Source: Maribacter hydrothermalis (GTDB lineage: Bacteria; Bacteroidota; Bacteroidia; Flavobacteriales; Flavobacteriaceae). Taken from it: DNA of 64,000 nt. This document shows positions 28,048 to 37,600 of the stretch, in pieces. Position 1 is the first letter of the stretch. Every line of letters begins with the position of its first letter. The DNA lies in the NCBI RefSeq assembly GCF_001913155.1, contig NZ_CP018760.1:2418001-2482000 (forward strand), read 5' to 3'. The notes under the pieces were generated by a model that did no database searches, was not told where the DNA came from, and was given only the letters and a program-made list of their open reading frames with translations. The position numbers and the translations under genes are program-made.

Positions 28048-28113
28048 CAAACTCAATAAAAATTAACTCAACTATTATGAGAGGTTTCACTCAAAAACCA
28101 AACTTAATTATTG

Positions 28114-29592
28114 TTATTGTACATCCCACCAAACTCTTGTGGTAAGTACATCTGGACCTTGTGAAGCTACCGCAGCTTCATAATTTGCGGCGTTAACACT
28201 GGCCTCGTTCTGAGAATAGGTCAGTCTTCTTGGAATAGTGCCTCCAGTTTCATTACCTGGGTAATTTGTAGGGGTTAAAACAGGAAACCCTATTCTTCTC
28301 CAATTAGAGAACGTTTCATATTCGTTTAAGAATGTAGCTGCCCAATATTGGGTGTTTATTTGTTCAATTGCATTTGTAGCATCATACGGATTATTAGTTA
28401 AGTATGTTGCAATTGCATCATCCTCAATAATTGCATCATCGCTAAAAAGAGACAGTTGCTTCATTGCGGCGGTTACACCGTTGTTATAATGTGTTTCGGC
28501 ATCACCCGCTAATCCCCAACGTACATTTGCTTCGGCAAGCATAAATTCTACTTCTGCGTAAGTTTGGAAAATCATTGGAGCATCAAAACCTGCAAGAATT
28601 GCTCTATTTGGTTCAGCATAATTGTCTGTATTTTCTTCTCCGGTTTCTGCTAACAACATAGCACTATCTAAACCGTTAGGGAAACCTATTAGATCTGCTG
28701 GTGCTGTACTACCATCTGATCTTCTTGCAGCAAGTATTGGAAGTCTTGGGTCATTTCCGTCTTGTAAAAAGTCTATAAAAGTCTTGCTCATCCTTGGATT
28801 GCCATCAGCATCAAATGCTTCGGATATGCCATTTCTATTATTAGAGTCGTGTTGAAGATAAAAGATATCTTCGTTGGAAGTCATAACTCCGCCTGCTATT
28901 GCCTTAGTTACCCATGCCTGAGAAGCTGTTGGATCAACTTTTATTAATCTAAGTCCTAAACGGAGCATTAAAGAGTTAGCCAATTTTTTCCATTTAGCTT
29001 GGTCACCTTGATAGATAACATCGGCAGTTCCAAAACCAGATGTTCCATTACCTAGAGCGGCTGCAGATTCTTCTAATTCTTTAAGCATGTCTGCATAAAT
29101 TTCGCTTTGCGTATCATACTTTGGAAGAAAAACGCCTTCTATAACAGCCTTACCAGCTTCGCTATAAGGAACATCACCATATAAATCAGTAAGTCTTGAA
29201 AAAGCAAAAACCCGTACAATTCTTACTATGGCCTTCATTTCTTCTGGAGCCTCTTCGTTATCTAATTGAAATTTTAAGTCTTCAACATTCTTAATTGCAT
29301 TTTCATAGTAACGATCTAATAAAGAAGATGCATAACCTCTATTCCAAGTATATTTATCGCCACTCCAATATCCTGCAGTAGTTGATAAATGTTGCATCAT
29401 TGTTGATTGATAGATCAATTGTGCTCTCCAATTATCATATCGTTCGCTAGATACAAATTTTAATACAGCAGTTAATTTGTTGCCTGCTGCAATCTGTGAA
29501 GGTTTTGTTGGATTTACGTTTAAATCCTCAAATCCGTCATCACAAGCGCCGACAACTAGCGCCATCATAAATAAACAAATTAATTTTTTCAT
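28114..29592 (-). CDS. SusD/RagB-type nutrient-binding outer-membrane lipoprotein (SusD-like_2 family)
   Basis: A 492-residue lipoprotein (signal MKKLICLFMMALVVGACDDG, lipid Cys 17). DDGFEDLNVNPTKPS after the cysteine, RYYENAIKNVEDL and a late FSNWRRIGFPVLTP are marks of the SusD-like_2 group (PF12771). It would form the lid of the adjacent SusC channel and bind an oligosaccharide or peptide at the cell surface. Its start lies 9 bp after the SusC stop, so it is in one transcript with it. The ligand cannot be read from the sequence; the neighbouring sulfatase and CBM9/GHL10 genes favour a glycan. Confidence 0.94.
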   Translation of the reverse strand: MKKLICLFMMALVVGACDDGFEDLNVNPTKPSQIAAGNKLTAVLKFVSSERYDNWRAQLIYQSTMMQHLSTTAGYWSGDKYTWNRGYASSLLDRYYENAIKNVEDLKFQLDNEEAPEEMKAIVRIVRVFAFSRLTDLYGDVPYSEAGKAVIEGVFLPKYDTQSEIYADMLKELEESAAALGNGTSGFGTADVIYQGDQAKWKKLANSLMLRLGLRLIKVDPTASQAWVTKAIAGGVMTSNEDIFYLQHDSNNRNGISEAFDADGNPRMSKTFIDFLQDGNDPRLPILAARRSDGSTAPADLIGFPNGLDSAMLLAETGEENTDNYAEPNRAILAGFDAPMIFQTYAEVEFMLAEANVRWGLAGDAETHYNNGVTAAMKQLSLFSDDAIIEDDAIATYLTNNPYDATNAIEQINTQYWAATFLNEYETFSNWRRIGFPVLTPTNYPGNETGGTIPRRLTYSQNEASVNAANYEAAVASQGPDVLTTRVWWDVQ

Positions 29593-29601
29593 ATCTTTTT
29601 A

Positions 29602-32600
29602 TTAAAACTTTAAGTTGATAGTCATACCATAATTTCTTGAAGTTGGTACACCAAAGTATTCCAATCCTTGAGAGTTTCCTACGTTATACGCGCTTTCAGG
29701 ATCTATATTATCTATACTTCTAGATATATAAAACAAGTTAGAAGCAATGAATGATACATTTACATTCGTTAAGAAAACATCTTTTAATAATTTTTCAGGT
29801 AATGAATACCCTAAGCTTAATTGTCTAAACTTAATGTAATCAGAATCTTCTACGAATTCTTCTGCAATATCATTTATTTCTCCCCAATAGGTTTGTAAAT
29901 TCTCAGGAGCTATTGTAGTAGTGAACGGTTGATCAGTTGCTGCGTCAATTCCAGAAACTGTTAAGCCAGTTTCTCTACCTTCTAATGTATTCTTATGAAG
30001 TCCATTTCCATAAATGGTTGTATTTGTACCTGAGAATACTTGTCCTCCAAATTTACCATCAATTAAAAAGTTAAGATTGAAATTTTTATAGGTAAATGAA
30101 TTAGAGAAACCTAAAGTTAAAGGAGGTACGCCTTCACCTAATATTTTACGTTCGCCTTCAACAGCTCTAGGAACTCCTTGATCATCGATATCATATCTAA
30201 TTACGCCGTTTTCATCCCTATCATAAGAAACACCGACAATAGTACCATATCTTTCACCAACTATATGAGTAATTCTTACATTTTGGGATCTTGGCTCATC
30301 TAAATTTACATCTGATCCAACTTCATCGGTTGCTTCTACAAGACCTTCATTGTAAGCCCCATTTAAAGTTACATTCCAATTAAAATTAGCTGTTCTAACT
30401 GGTGATCCACTTACTAAAAATTCAACACCTTTGTTAGATACTTTTCCAAGATTTGCCTTAGCTCCATTATATCCTGAATAAGTTGAAGTTGCAACATCTA
30501 CGATGTCTTTAGTGGTTTCATTCGTATAATAAGCAATGTCAAAAGAAAGTCTATTCTTAAACATTCTTAAATCCAATCCTATTTCAGTTTCACTTTTACT
30601 AAAGGCAACTAAATTTGCATTTGGAACGGTACTTCCACTTATTCTACCTGTTGGTTGTCCATTTAGCGGATTTCCAAAGATTTCATAGGTTAAAGCTAAT
30701 TCATATGGGTTTTGAGCTCCACCTGCAACTTCTGAATAACCACCTCTTAGTTTTAAGAAGCTTATAAAAGAAGGCATGTTCAACGCATCTGATAAAATTA
30801 AACTACCATTTACAGAAGGGTAGAAGTCATCATTTGGAGAAGTTTTACCTGGGAAAGACAATGTTGAGAACCAGTCATTTCTTCCAGTAAAAGTAACATA
30901 GGCCCAACGATCGTAAGAAAGTTCTAAAGATCCATAAACAGAACCAATTTTACGCTCACTGTATTCTCTTCTTCTATTAATTCTTACCGTGTTTCCTATG
31001 TCCTCTAAGCCTGGTACAATAAAATCGTCACCACCAAGAAAAAGATTTTCAGATTTAAGGTGGTTAGAGTTAACCCCTACTAAAGCCGATATTGCAAACT
31101 TGTCGGTAATATCTTTATCAGCAGCTAAAATAAGATCGGCGTCTACTTGATTTGTTCTTCTTTCTTGTTCCTCTATACTTCCTAAAGGTTTATATGCGGT
31201 GCCAAAAGGCTCAACACTTGTTCTTCTTATAACATCATTATCTATACCCATACGACCGGTTAAAGAAAGCCAGTCATTAAAATCGTATCTTAATGTTGTA
31301 GATGCTATAATTCTATTTCTTTGGTCTTCGTTTCTAAAATTATAAGCTGCAAAATATGGGTTTTGCGAGAATGTATTATTAGAGTACTGTCTTTCAGAAC
31401 CATCAGGATTAGTTGATGGTTGTAATGTAAGAACATCAAAATTACCTGGTAATAAAGCAACGGTAAAGTTTGCATTACCTGGTGCATCGGACAAACGAGG
31501 TCTATTTTCAACTTTTTCTATGATATACTTAGCATTAATGGTACTGGTCAATTTCTCTGCCAAGATAGCTGAGCTATTGAACGAAAATGATTTTCTGTTT
31601 AAGCCAGCATTCGGCATTACATCTTGGTTGTTTAAATCAGATGCAGATAATCTATAAGTTAAATTATCAGTAGCACTGGTTAAAGCAACAGTATTAATTA
31701 AGGTAGTTCCTGTTCTATAGAACTTGTCAATATTGCTACCTGCATATGAATATGGTCTGGAAACACCATCATATTGTATAGAATTTGCGCCGTCAAAACG
31801 TTCTCCCCACGATGAAGTTCCTGCTTCTAAGGCACCTTCTTGCGTAGTAGGTCTAGCTCCTAATAAACCTTGGCCATATTCTGTTTGAAAATCTTGTAAA
31901 GATGAATCTACTTTGTCAAAAGTAACAGAGCTACTTACCTCTACTCCAAAACCTTTTTGTCCTTTACCGCTTTTTGTAGTAACGATAATAACACCGCCTG
32001 CAGCACGAGAACCGTACAGCGCAGATGCAGCACCACCCTTAAGTACTGATATAGATTCAATATCATCTGGATTTATACTGGAAATACCGTCTCCACCATC
32101 TGATCCACCCCACATACCAGCAGAACCATTATTGCCATTGTTTATAGGAATACCATCTACAACATAAAGCGGTTGGTTTTCGCCGGATAATGAACTGGAC
32201 CCACGAATTACAACTCTACTAGAACCTGCGGCTCCGGTGGCATTCTGAGAAATGTTTACACCAGCTATTTTCCCCTGTAAAGAGTTAATTGCATTTGGTG
32301 TTTTAATAGTTGCGATTTCTTCCGAGTCAACTTCTGTTAAGGAGTAACCTAACGCTTTCGTTTCTTTACGAATACCTAAAGCGGTTACTACAACCTCATC
32401 TAATTCGCTAGCATCTTCCTCTATCGAAGTATTTATAGTAGATCTACCGTTAACACCAACTTCTTTAGTTGCATACCCGAGCGAGGAGAAAACTAAAGTG
32501 GCGTTAGCATCTACACTGATTACATAATTTCCATCAAAGTCGGTCGATGTACCGTTCGATGTGCCTTTTTCAACAACGTTTACACCCGGCAAAGGTGACC

Positions 32601-32706
32601 CTGTATCGTCTGTGACAACACCTGATACGTTTTTATTTTGACCTATTGCGGCTTGAAAAAATAAAAGCAATGCAAAAGTCAAAAAACTTAAGAATTTTTT
32701 GTTCAT
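29602..32706 (-). CDS. SusC/RagA-family TonB-linked outer-membrane transporter
   Basis: A 1034-residue TonB-dependent transporter with signal peptide (MNKKFLSFLTFALLLFFQAA). A carboxypeptidase-regulatory-like domain spans about 28-105 (SGVVTDDTGSPLPGVNVVEK). The TonB box region is DEVVVTALGI. The plug follows (SLQGKIAGVNISQNATGAAG, IRGSSSLSGENQPLYVVDGI, GAASALYGSRAAGGVIIVTT). The rest is a 22-strand barrel ending in NLKF, with a terminal aromatic as usual. It pairs with the SusD protein to import an oligomer. A likely promoter and a perfect palindrome lie about 100 nt upstream of the start. Confidence 0.96.
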   Translation of the reverse strand: MNKKFLSFLTFALLLFFQAAIGQNKNVSGVVTDDTGSPLPGVNVVEKGTSNGTSTDFDGNYVISVDANATLVFSSLGYATKEVGVNGRSTINTSIEEDASELDEVVVTALGIRKETKALGYSLTEVDSEEIATIKTPNAINSLQGKIAGVNISQNATGAAGSSRVVIRGSSSLSGENQPLYVVDGIPINNGNNGSAGMWGGSDGGDGISSINPDDIESISVLKGGAASALYGSRAAGGVIIVTTKSGKGQKGFGVEVSSSVTFDKVDSSLQDFQTEYGQGLLGARPTTQEGALEAGTSSWGERFDGANSIQYDGVSRPYSYAGSNIDKFYRTGTTLINTVALTSATDNLTYRLSASDLNNQDVMPNAGLNRKSFSFNSSAILAEKLTSTINAKYIIEKVENRPRLSDAPGNANFTVALLPGNFDVLTLQPSTNPDGSERQYSNNTFSQNPYFAAYNFRNEDQRNRIIASTTLRYDFNDWLSLTGRMGIDNDVIRRTSVEPFGTAYKPLGSIEEQERRTNQVDADLILAADKDITDKFAISALVGVNSNHLKSENLFLGGDDFIVPGLEDIGNTVRINRRREYSERKIGSVYGSLELSYDRWAYVTFTGRNDWFSTLSFPGKTSPNDDFYPSVNGSLILSDALNMPSFISFLKLRGGYSEVAGGAQNPYELALTYEIFGNPLNGQPTGRISGSTVPNANLVAFSKSETEIGLDLRMFKNRLSFDIAYYTNETTKDIVDVATSTYSGYNGAKANLGKVSNKGVEFLVSGSPVRTANFNWNVTLNGAYNEGLVEATDEVGSDVNLDEPRSQNVRITHIVGERYGTIVGVSYDRDENGVIRYDIDDQGVPRAVEGERKILGEGVPPLTLGFSNSFTYKNFNLNFLIDGKFGGQVFSGTNTTIYGNGLHKNTLEGRETGLTVSGIDAATDQPFTTTIAPENLQTYWGEINDIAEEFVEDSDYIKFRQLSLGYSLPEKLLKDVFLTNVNVSFIASNLFYISRSIDNIDPESAYNVGNSQGLEYFGVPTSRNYGMTINLKF

Positions 32707-32808
32707 GAATTTTGAGTTTAGTTTAGGTATTTTTTAAAATACGGATTTAAGATGAGGGTTCTTATATTGATAATTCAATAATTTCGACTAATAACTGTTG
32801 TGAAAAGA

Positions 32809-32823
32809 TTAACAACGTGTTAA
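32809..32823. promoter_or_regulatory. Perfect palindrome at the putative susC transcription start
   Basis: TTAACA-ACG-TGTTAA: six-base arms with perfect dyad symmetry and a three-base centre. It lies directly downstream of the proposed -7 box (32826-32833 on the minus strand), where a bound repressor would block initiation. The protein that would bind it is not identifiable. Confidence 0.4.
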
Positions 32824-32825
32824 TA

Positions 32826-32853
32826 TAAACGTAATTTTTTAAGAATCAAACAA
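32826..32853 (-). promoter_or_regulatory. Candidate promoter of susC-susD
   Basis: On the minus strand TTG (32853-32851), a 17-nt spacer and TACGTTTA (32833-32826). The -7 box differs from TAnnTTTG only in its last base. A start near 32820 gives a leader of about 110 nt. Confidence 0.42.
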
Positions 32854-32856
32854 TAA

Positions 32857-33981
32857 TTAGTCGTTTTGTGAGTCTCTAATTGTCTGCCATTGCTCAGTGG
32901 TTATCGCTGGTCCGTCAAAGAAAGAAACCCCTTTTGCACCATTGGTTTTAGCTTGTTTAATAGCTTCTTTTAATTCAATAGCTGTCATTTCTGGGACGTA
33001 AATACCAGTATGCAATTCTGTATTTTTACCTTTTAAATCTTCAACCCCTTGTTTGGTAGCATACCCGATCCAATCTATTTCTTCGTTATAGAATACATTA
33101 TAAATCATTGGTAAAACCGCATCAACATTCCATTTATCCCATCGTTGACGAACCATATGATCCGCCATTTCTGGATAGGGAAATACTGCTGCAGTTAATA
33201 ATTTACCATTGTCATGGGTAATTTTATACGCTTCGTCTACTATAGCTTTTACCTTATTTAACCTAAAATTCTTCCATTCCATATCTATTGCAGGATTACT
33301 GAAATCTTTAGGGTTTTTGTGGTGTTCTTTTTCAAATTCAGCCGTGCAAACATCACAATAACAGAAGTCATAACGTGGGAGTTCTACTTCTTGCTTTAAA
33401 TCATATTTTGGTAGTAGGCCAATAGGTAAAAAAATGTCAGAATATCTAATATAATCTAAATGAAAACTGGTAACTCCTTCAACCTTGGCAAGGCCTTCTA
33501 TTAAGCTAAGTACGTGTTCTCTCGATTCTTTACGAGTAGGGCACAACCATTTGTAATAACCTACATACGGCGGTTCGTCAAAACAGGACTTGCCATCTCT
33601 ACTTACTGCGTACCATTCTGGGTGTTGCTCGGCAATTTTGTCCCCAGGTCTATTCATGGTAAACATCCAGGCGTGTACCTCAAGATTATATTTTTTTGCA
33701 ATAGGGACTAACCTTGTCAATAATGTTGGGTCGCCGTAAGTATTTATTAATATAGCATTGATGCCATTGTCGCTGTATTTTTTAAACTCTTCATCGAAAG
33801 ATTCATTAGTTCTTTCTTTTTCGGCGGTGATCCATGTCCAAAGTTTAAAGTTTTTTTCGACAGTTTTAGTATTTATTGCCAGGGAATTAGGAGGAGTAGG
33901 TTCTTTTTTTAATTCGCAAGAAGTAGCGAGTAAAATAGTGGATATGGCTAGAAATTTTAATAAGCTATTGTTTGTCATCAT
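32857..33981 (-). CDS. Lipoprotein with GHL10/DUF187-type glycosidase-like TIM barrel
   Basis: About 374 residues. The ATGATG at 33981/33978 opens a lipoprotein signal (TNNSLLKFLAISTILLATSC); the longer start at 34002 lies further inside the upstream gene. The barrel resembles the family 10 glycosyl-hydrolase-like GHL10/DUF187 group (PF02638): NGINAILINTYGDP, LEVHAWMFTMN, GVTSFHLDYIRYSD and VDAVLPMIYNVFYNEE. DYIRY is the characteristic strand-4 motif of this group. A CYCDVC segment in the middle may bind a metal or form disulfides. It overlaps the CBM9-like gene by 14-17 nt, which suggests translational coupling. Probably cleaves or binds the glycan imported by the SusCD pair (inference). Confidence 0.8.
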   Translation of the reverse strand: MMTNNSLLKFLAISTILLATSCELKKEPTPPNSLAINTKTVEKNFKLWTWITAEKERTNESFDEEFKKYSDNGINAILINTYGDPTLLTRLVPIAKKYNLEVHAWMFTMNRPGDKIAEQHPEWYAVSRDGKSCFDEPPYVGYYKWLCPTRKESREHVLSLIEGLAKVEGVTSFHLDYIRYSDIFLPIGLLPKYDLKQEVELPRYDFCYCDVCTAEFEKEHHKNPKDFSNPAIDMEWKNFRLNKVKAIVDEAYKITHDNGKLLTAAVFPYPEMADHMVRQRWDKWNVDAVLPMIYNVFYNEEIDWIGYATKQGVEDLKGKNTELHTGIYVPEMTAIELKEAIKQAKTNGAKGVSFFDGPAITTEQWQTIRDSQND

Positions 33982-35068
33982 CGTAAGTTTCGAATTTTCC
34001 ATCGTTATGTACTACAAGTTTTTTGTTGGTAAACGGACTTTTTACCCAAATGTTAAACCCAAAATTAAATTTTTCTAAAACAGCTGTGACTACTTTATTT
34101 AGTATCAGTTTGGGCTCTGTTTGCAATTGTCCATTAGTACTTGTCCAGGCTTTGTCTCCAATTTTACCATTCTTTAAATCTCTATAAAGTTTGTACAAAT
34201 ACCATTTAATATGTTCATCTTCCGGAATGATAAAATCTTTTTGTTTTAAATCTGTATCAGTAGCAAAATATACGTATCCCCAATGTTCAGGTTCATGCAT
34301 ATTAATGACTCCCTGCGGAGACCACACCCAATTATTCTCGTGAAGGAATTTACCAGTGGCATCTTTTTTTCTGCTATATTTTCCATTCTCTAAATTAAAT
34401 GACCAATTAACCCTAGAGAAATTTATTCTCCAAAAATCATTTTCAGGGACTTTTGTTCTTCCGCCAGGTTCAGTAGTAAAAGACCAAGGTATGGCAATTT
34501 CAACAGACCAGCCTTCATCAATATCTGTAGGGTTATTTAAAGTGCCATTAATATGAATAGCAGATTTCAAACCTTTAAAATCCCAGCCATCTAAAATATA
34601 TCCATTATTTCTATAGGGTTTAGATAAAAATAAATCCCAAACCGTATTCAAGGCATTTAATTCAAGTTCGTAATAATTATGTGTGTCACCATCAGGATCA
34701 ATAAAAATTTCAAAATCGTTGTTGTAAAAAATAATAGTATCCTTTTGCTTTAAGGTAGCCCATACATGTGGCTCTTTTATTTCTGAAAAAAAGTATAGAT
34801 AACTTTCATCCCAAATCATTTTTACGTTGGTCTTATACGTTGGTGTTTTGGTTCCTTCAATATCTATAAAATTTGAAGTCCATTTTGCCTTTTGCCAAGA
34901 CTTTTCATCCATTTTCCCATCTATTAAGATGTTTTCAGATGTTTTGTGTGCACTATATGTTAAGGGTATATTTTGACCTATGAGGGCTGTTCCTCCAAAA
35001 TAAAGTACGAACAATAAAGAAGCAACCGTCCTTTTTAATTCGATTGATTGATATTCAAATTTTAACAT
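33965..35068 (-). CDS. Exported CBM9-like carbohydrate-binding protein
   Basis: A 367-residue protein with an N-terminal hydrophobic signal segment (VASLLFVLYFGGTALIGQ). Residues about 45-275 match the CBM9-like (DOMON-related) sandwich: ILIDGKMDEKSWQKAKWT, KMIWDESYLYFFSEIKEPHV, NNDFEIFIDPDGDTHNYYEL and EGWSVEIAIPW are the standard landmarks. The remaining 90 residues have no clear domain. Stand-alone family members occur in many flavobacterial polysaccharide loci. It is the first gene of a two-gene unit with the GHL10-like lipoprotein, and is divergent from the sensor kinase across a 337-bp gap. Confidence 0.85.
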   Translation of the reverse strand: MLKFEYQSIELKRTVASLLFVLYFGGTALIGQNIPLTYSAHKTSENILIDGKMDEKSWQKAKWTSNFIDIEGTKTPTYKTNVKMIWDESYLYFFSEIKEPHVWATLKQKDTIIFYNNDFEIFIDPDGDTHNYYELELNALNTVWDLFLSKPYRNNGYILDGWDFKGLKSAIHINGTLNNPTDIDEGWSVEIAIPWSFTTEPGGRTKVPENDFWRINFSRVNWSFNLENGKYSRKKDATGKFLHENNWVWSPQGVINMHEPEHWGYVYFATDTDLKQKDFIIPEDEHIKWYLYKLYRDLKNGKIGDKAWTSTNGQLQTEPKLILNKVVTAVLEKFNFGFNIWVKSPFTNKKLVVHNDGKFETYDDDKQ

Positions 35069-35405
35069 GCTCTATATAATTAATATTTCAATTGGAGATT
35101 GCTATGTCCCTAGTATTAAAAAATGGTTCATTTATAGAATTTTATATTTTAGTTGTTTTACTAATCTGAAAAAAGTAATATCATTTCAGTAAATATTTAT
35201 ACTAGAAAATCCTAAAGTTTTAGTTCCAATTTTAGAAATGAATTAAATGCTATTATTGTTTTTAATTACTTTTATCAGTAAAAGGCCCTTAATTTGCTTT
35301 AATAATAGTCTTGATTAATACCATAAGTATAAATTAATTTAGCTTAACAACTTCAGATTGAAGTCCAACGTCAATAAGACCAAATAATCCGAGTACTATT
35401 TGCCT
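35069..35405. other. Divergent non-coding region between CBM9-like gene and LytS-type kinase
   Basis: About 337 bp, strongly A/T-rich, with no supported gene. It must hold the promoters of both flanking genes. I could not place a convincing TTTG/TAnnTTTG pair for either; TACTATTTG just before the kinase start is one base too long and too close. Confidence 0.5.
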
Positions 35406-36491
35406 ATGAATATTAATATATTGAAGTTTTTACGCAGACCAAAGTTTTTAGGAGATAGTGATATAAAACCTTTGCATCATGTATTGTTTTGGTCTATTTA
35501 TTTTTTAATCAATACTTTTCGCTGGAGTAGTATTCATAATGACTTTTTACTTTCTCTAAGAACTAATTTAATAGGTTTTCCAATACATATGTTTTTGGCA
35601 TATTTAAATGCGTATTATTTAATGCCAAAATTTATTTATACCAAAAAATATTTTCAATATACTATTTATATACTTCTTGCCTTATTTGGAATGTTGTTGC
35701 TGAAATTCAATTTAACGTATTATTTGGTAAGTACAGATGTAATGCCAGAAGGTCCTGAGGAGATTAATTCACTGACAATTGGTTATGCAGTGCAAACCAT
35801 GATAGGGGAGGTTTATGTAATTTCCTTTTTTACGGCTATTAAACTAACGATTGATTGGTTACGCGAAAGCAGTAAATTGCACGATTTAGAAAAAAGACAA
35901 TTAAAGACCGAATTGCGTTTTTTAAGATCACAGGTGTCGCCGCATTTTTTTTTTAATACGTTAAATAACATATATTCTCTCACCTTAGAAAAGTCTGATC
36001 AGGCACCCGAAGTTATTCTTAAGCTGTCCGAGCTAATGAGATATTTGCTTTATGCTACTAAAAAACAGCGACAAGATTTAACTAGTGAAATAAATTGTAT
36101 TAGAAATTATATAGATTTGGAGCGAATTAGATTTGATGATAGCCTAAGAATAGATATGAATATTTCAGGAGATCTTGATAATTGTAAAATAGCTCCCATG
36201 CTTTTAATCCCATTAGTAGAAAACTGTTTTAAACATGGAGCTAGTAAAAATATTGGCGAAATGAAAATCGTCATCGAAGTATTGGTGACTAACGGATTTA
36301 TGAATTTTAGAGTTTCCAATACAATACCTAATGCAAATAAAGAATTTAAATACCCTGTAAATTCAGGAGGTATAGGATTATCAAATGTTAAAAAACGTTT
36401 AGAGCTTGGTTATGCAAAAAACGATTATGAATTATCAATATACGAGGAGAACAAAATGTTCAATGTTATTTTAAATCTTAAAGTAGTATGA
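35406..36491 (+). CDS. LytS/YehU-type sensor histidine kinase
   Basis: A 361-residue membrane kinase; ATG 35406 is preferred to TTG 35400. Four hydrophobic segments fill residues about 20-150 (VLFWSIYFLINTFRW, MFLAYLNAYYLMP, YTIYILLALFGMLLLKFNLT, MIGEVYVISFFTAIKL). The His_kinase domain (PF06580) carries the phosphorylation site in LRSQVSPHFFFNTLNNIYSL (His 180). An atypical ATPase domain has an N-box-like LIPLVENCFKHGA and G-box GGIGLSNVKKRL. The response-regulator gene overlaps by 4 nt (ATGA). Signal unknown; position beside the SusCD/CBM9 block makes glycan sensing possible. Confidence 0.93.
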   Translation: MNINILKFLRRPKFLGDSDIKPLHHVLFWSIYFLINTFRWSSIHNDFLLSLRTNLIGFPIHMFLAYLNAYYLMPKFIYTKKYFQYTIYILLALFGMLLLKFNLTYYLVSTDVMPEGPEEINSLTIGYAVQTMIGEVYVISFFTAIKLTIDWLRESSKLHDLEKRQLKTELRFLRSQVSPHFFFNTLNNIYSLTLEKSDQAPEVILKLSELMRYLLYATKKQRQDLTSEINCIRNYIDLERIRFDDSLRIDMNISGDLDNCKIAPMLLIPLVENCFKHGASKNIGEMKIVIEVLVTNGFMNFRVSNTIPNANKEFKYPVNSGGIGLSNVKKRLELGYAKNDYELSIYEENKMFNVILNLKVV

Positions 36492-37201
36492 TTTTAAAAG
36501 TGATTGTGGTAGATGATGAACCTTTGGCGGTTAATGTGCTTAAAAATTATATTCTTAGGGTAAAAGAACTTCAGTTAGAAGGGACTTTTTCAAATGCTAT
36601 GGATGCCTCTACCTTTTTAAGAGACAACAATGTTGATATTATGTTCTTGGACATCAATATGCCTTTCTTGGACGGACTGGAATTTTTAAGTACGCTACAT
36701 AAAAAACCTTTTGTAATTATGACTACGGCCCATGAAGAGCATGCGTTAAAAAGTTTTGAGCTAGAAGCCATAGACTATCTAGTAAAACCAATTTCTTTAC
36801 CAAGGTTCTTTAAATCCGTAGATAGGATTATAGGACTTAAACAAGGCACTAATAAAGTGGTTTCTGATAAAGAGGAAAAACCTAATATTTTTGTAAAGGT
36901 CGATAAGAAAAAATTGCAGAAAATTTATTTAGATGAGATAATGGTGATTGAAAGTCTTAAAGATTATATTAGGATTATTACGCCTACGGCAAAATATATA
37001 ATACATAGAACCTTAAGTAGTTTTACCGATGAGTTGCCGGGAGATAATTTTATACGTATCCATAGATCTTACACCATTGCTGTAGATAAGGTTAGTGTCG
37101 TTGAAGGGAATAGTGTAGAAATAGGTGGAATTAGGTATACCATTGGGCGCAGTTATTTAGCTGATACAAAAAGTAGAATCTTAAATGATTTGGATGAGTA
37201 A
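36488..37201 (+). CDS. LytTR-family response regulator
   Basis: A 237-residue regulator. The receiver domain (1-118) has the acidic pair at 9-10 (VVDDEPLAV), the phospho-acceptor Asp 55 (IMFLDINMPFLDG) and the switch/Lys region (DYLVKPISLPRF). The LytTR DNA-binding domain follows from about 135 (IFVKVDKKKLQKIYLDEIMV, FIRIHRSYTIAVDKV). It is translated with the kinase through an ATGA overlap. LytTR proteins bind pairs of direct repeats near promoters; I did not find an obvious pair in the flanking regions. Confidence 0.94.
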   Translation: MILKVIVVDDEPLAVNVLKNYILRVKELQLEGTFSNAMDASTFLRDNNVDIMFLDINMPFLDGLEFLSTLHKKPFVIMTTAHEEHALKSFELEAIDYLVKPISLPRFFKSVDRIIGLKQGTNKVVSDKEEKPNIFVKVDKKKLQKIYLDEIMVIESLKDYIRIITPTAKYIIHRTLSSFTDELPGDNFIRIHRSYTIAVDKVSVVEGNSVEIGGIRYTIGRSYLADTKSRILNDLDE

Positions 37202-37269
37202 AGTCAATTCAAATGCATTTTTTTTGGTGTATAAAGCAAAATTTAGGTTAAATTAGAAATTTCTGTTTC

Positions 37270-37600
37270 CTAAATAATAAGGAACATTTCATTAACATCG
37301 GAGATAAAAGCCCTGAGAATTAAATCTAGTAATCCATCTTTGTCGAAACCAGCTACTTCTATGATAAGCCAGTTGGCATGTGTGGTATTGGGCAGTAAGG
37401 AAGTATAAAATTTAGTTTGCTATCATTACTTAGAAATACGATGGCATTTTCTACTTTGCTCCCACTAAGGTAATCGGTAAATAAAGAAGCTACCAAAATA
37501 TCTAAATCCCCATTATTATGGAAGTTACTGGACTTAACCACTTAGATGAAGGAATGTTAGCAAAATTTTCTGGTAAATAAATAAAAATGAATTGTGATTG
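37270..37600 (-). pseudogene. Decayed FG-GAP/VCBS-repeat gene fragment
   Basis: Two adjacent minus-strand frames together encode the end of an FG-GAP protein. One frame, up to about 37395, gives SNFHNNGDLDILVASLFTDY and then VENAIVFLSND. The other continues as LPNTTHANWLIIEVAGFDKD followed by GLLDLILRAFISDV and stops at 37270-37272. The order FG-GAP strand, FLSND, LP...W, D-x-D-G-x-x-D is that of intact VCBS proteins, so a frameshift near 37391-37400 splits a former gene. Farther upstream an out-of-frame FIYLPENF-like stretch may be more of it. No start codon or signal peptide remains. Confidence 0.7.

Noticed and set aside
37359..37541. 60-codon minus-strand ORF as an independent gene
   Set aside because: It encodes only a middle piece of an FG-GAP domain and continues in another frame, so it is part of a pseudogene.
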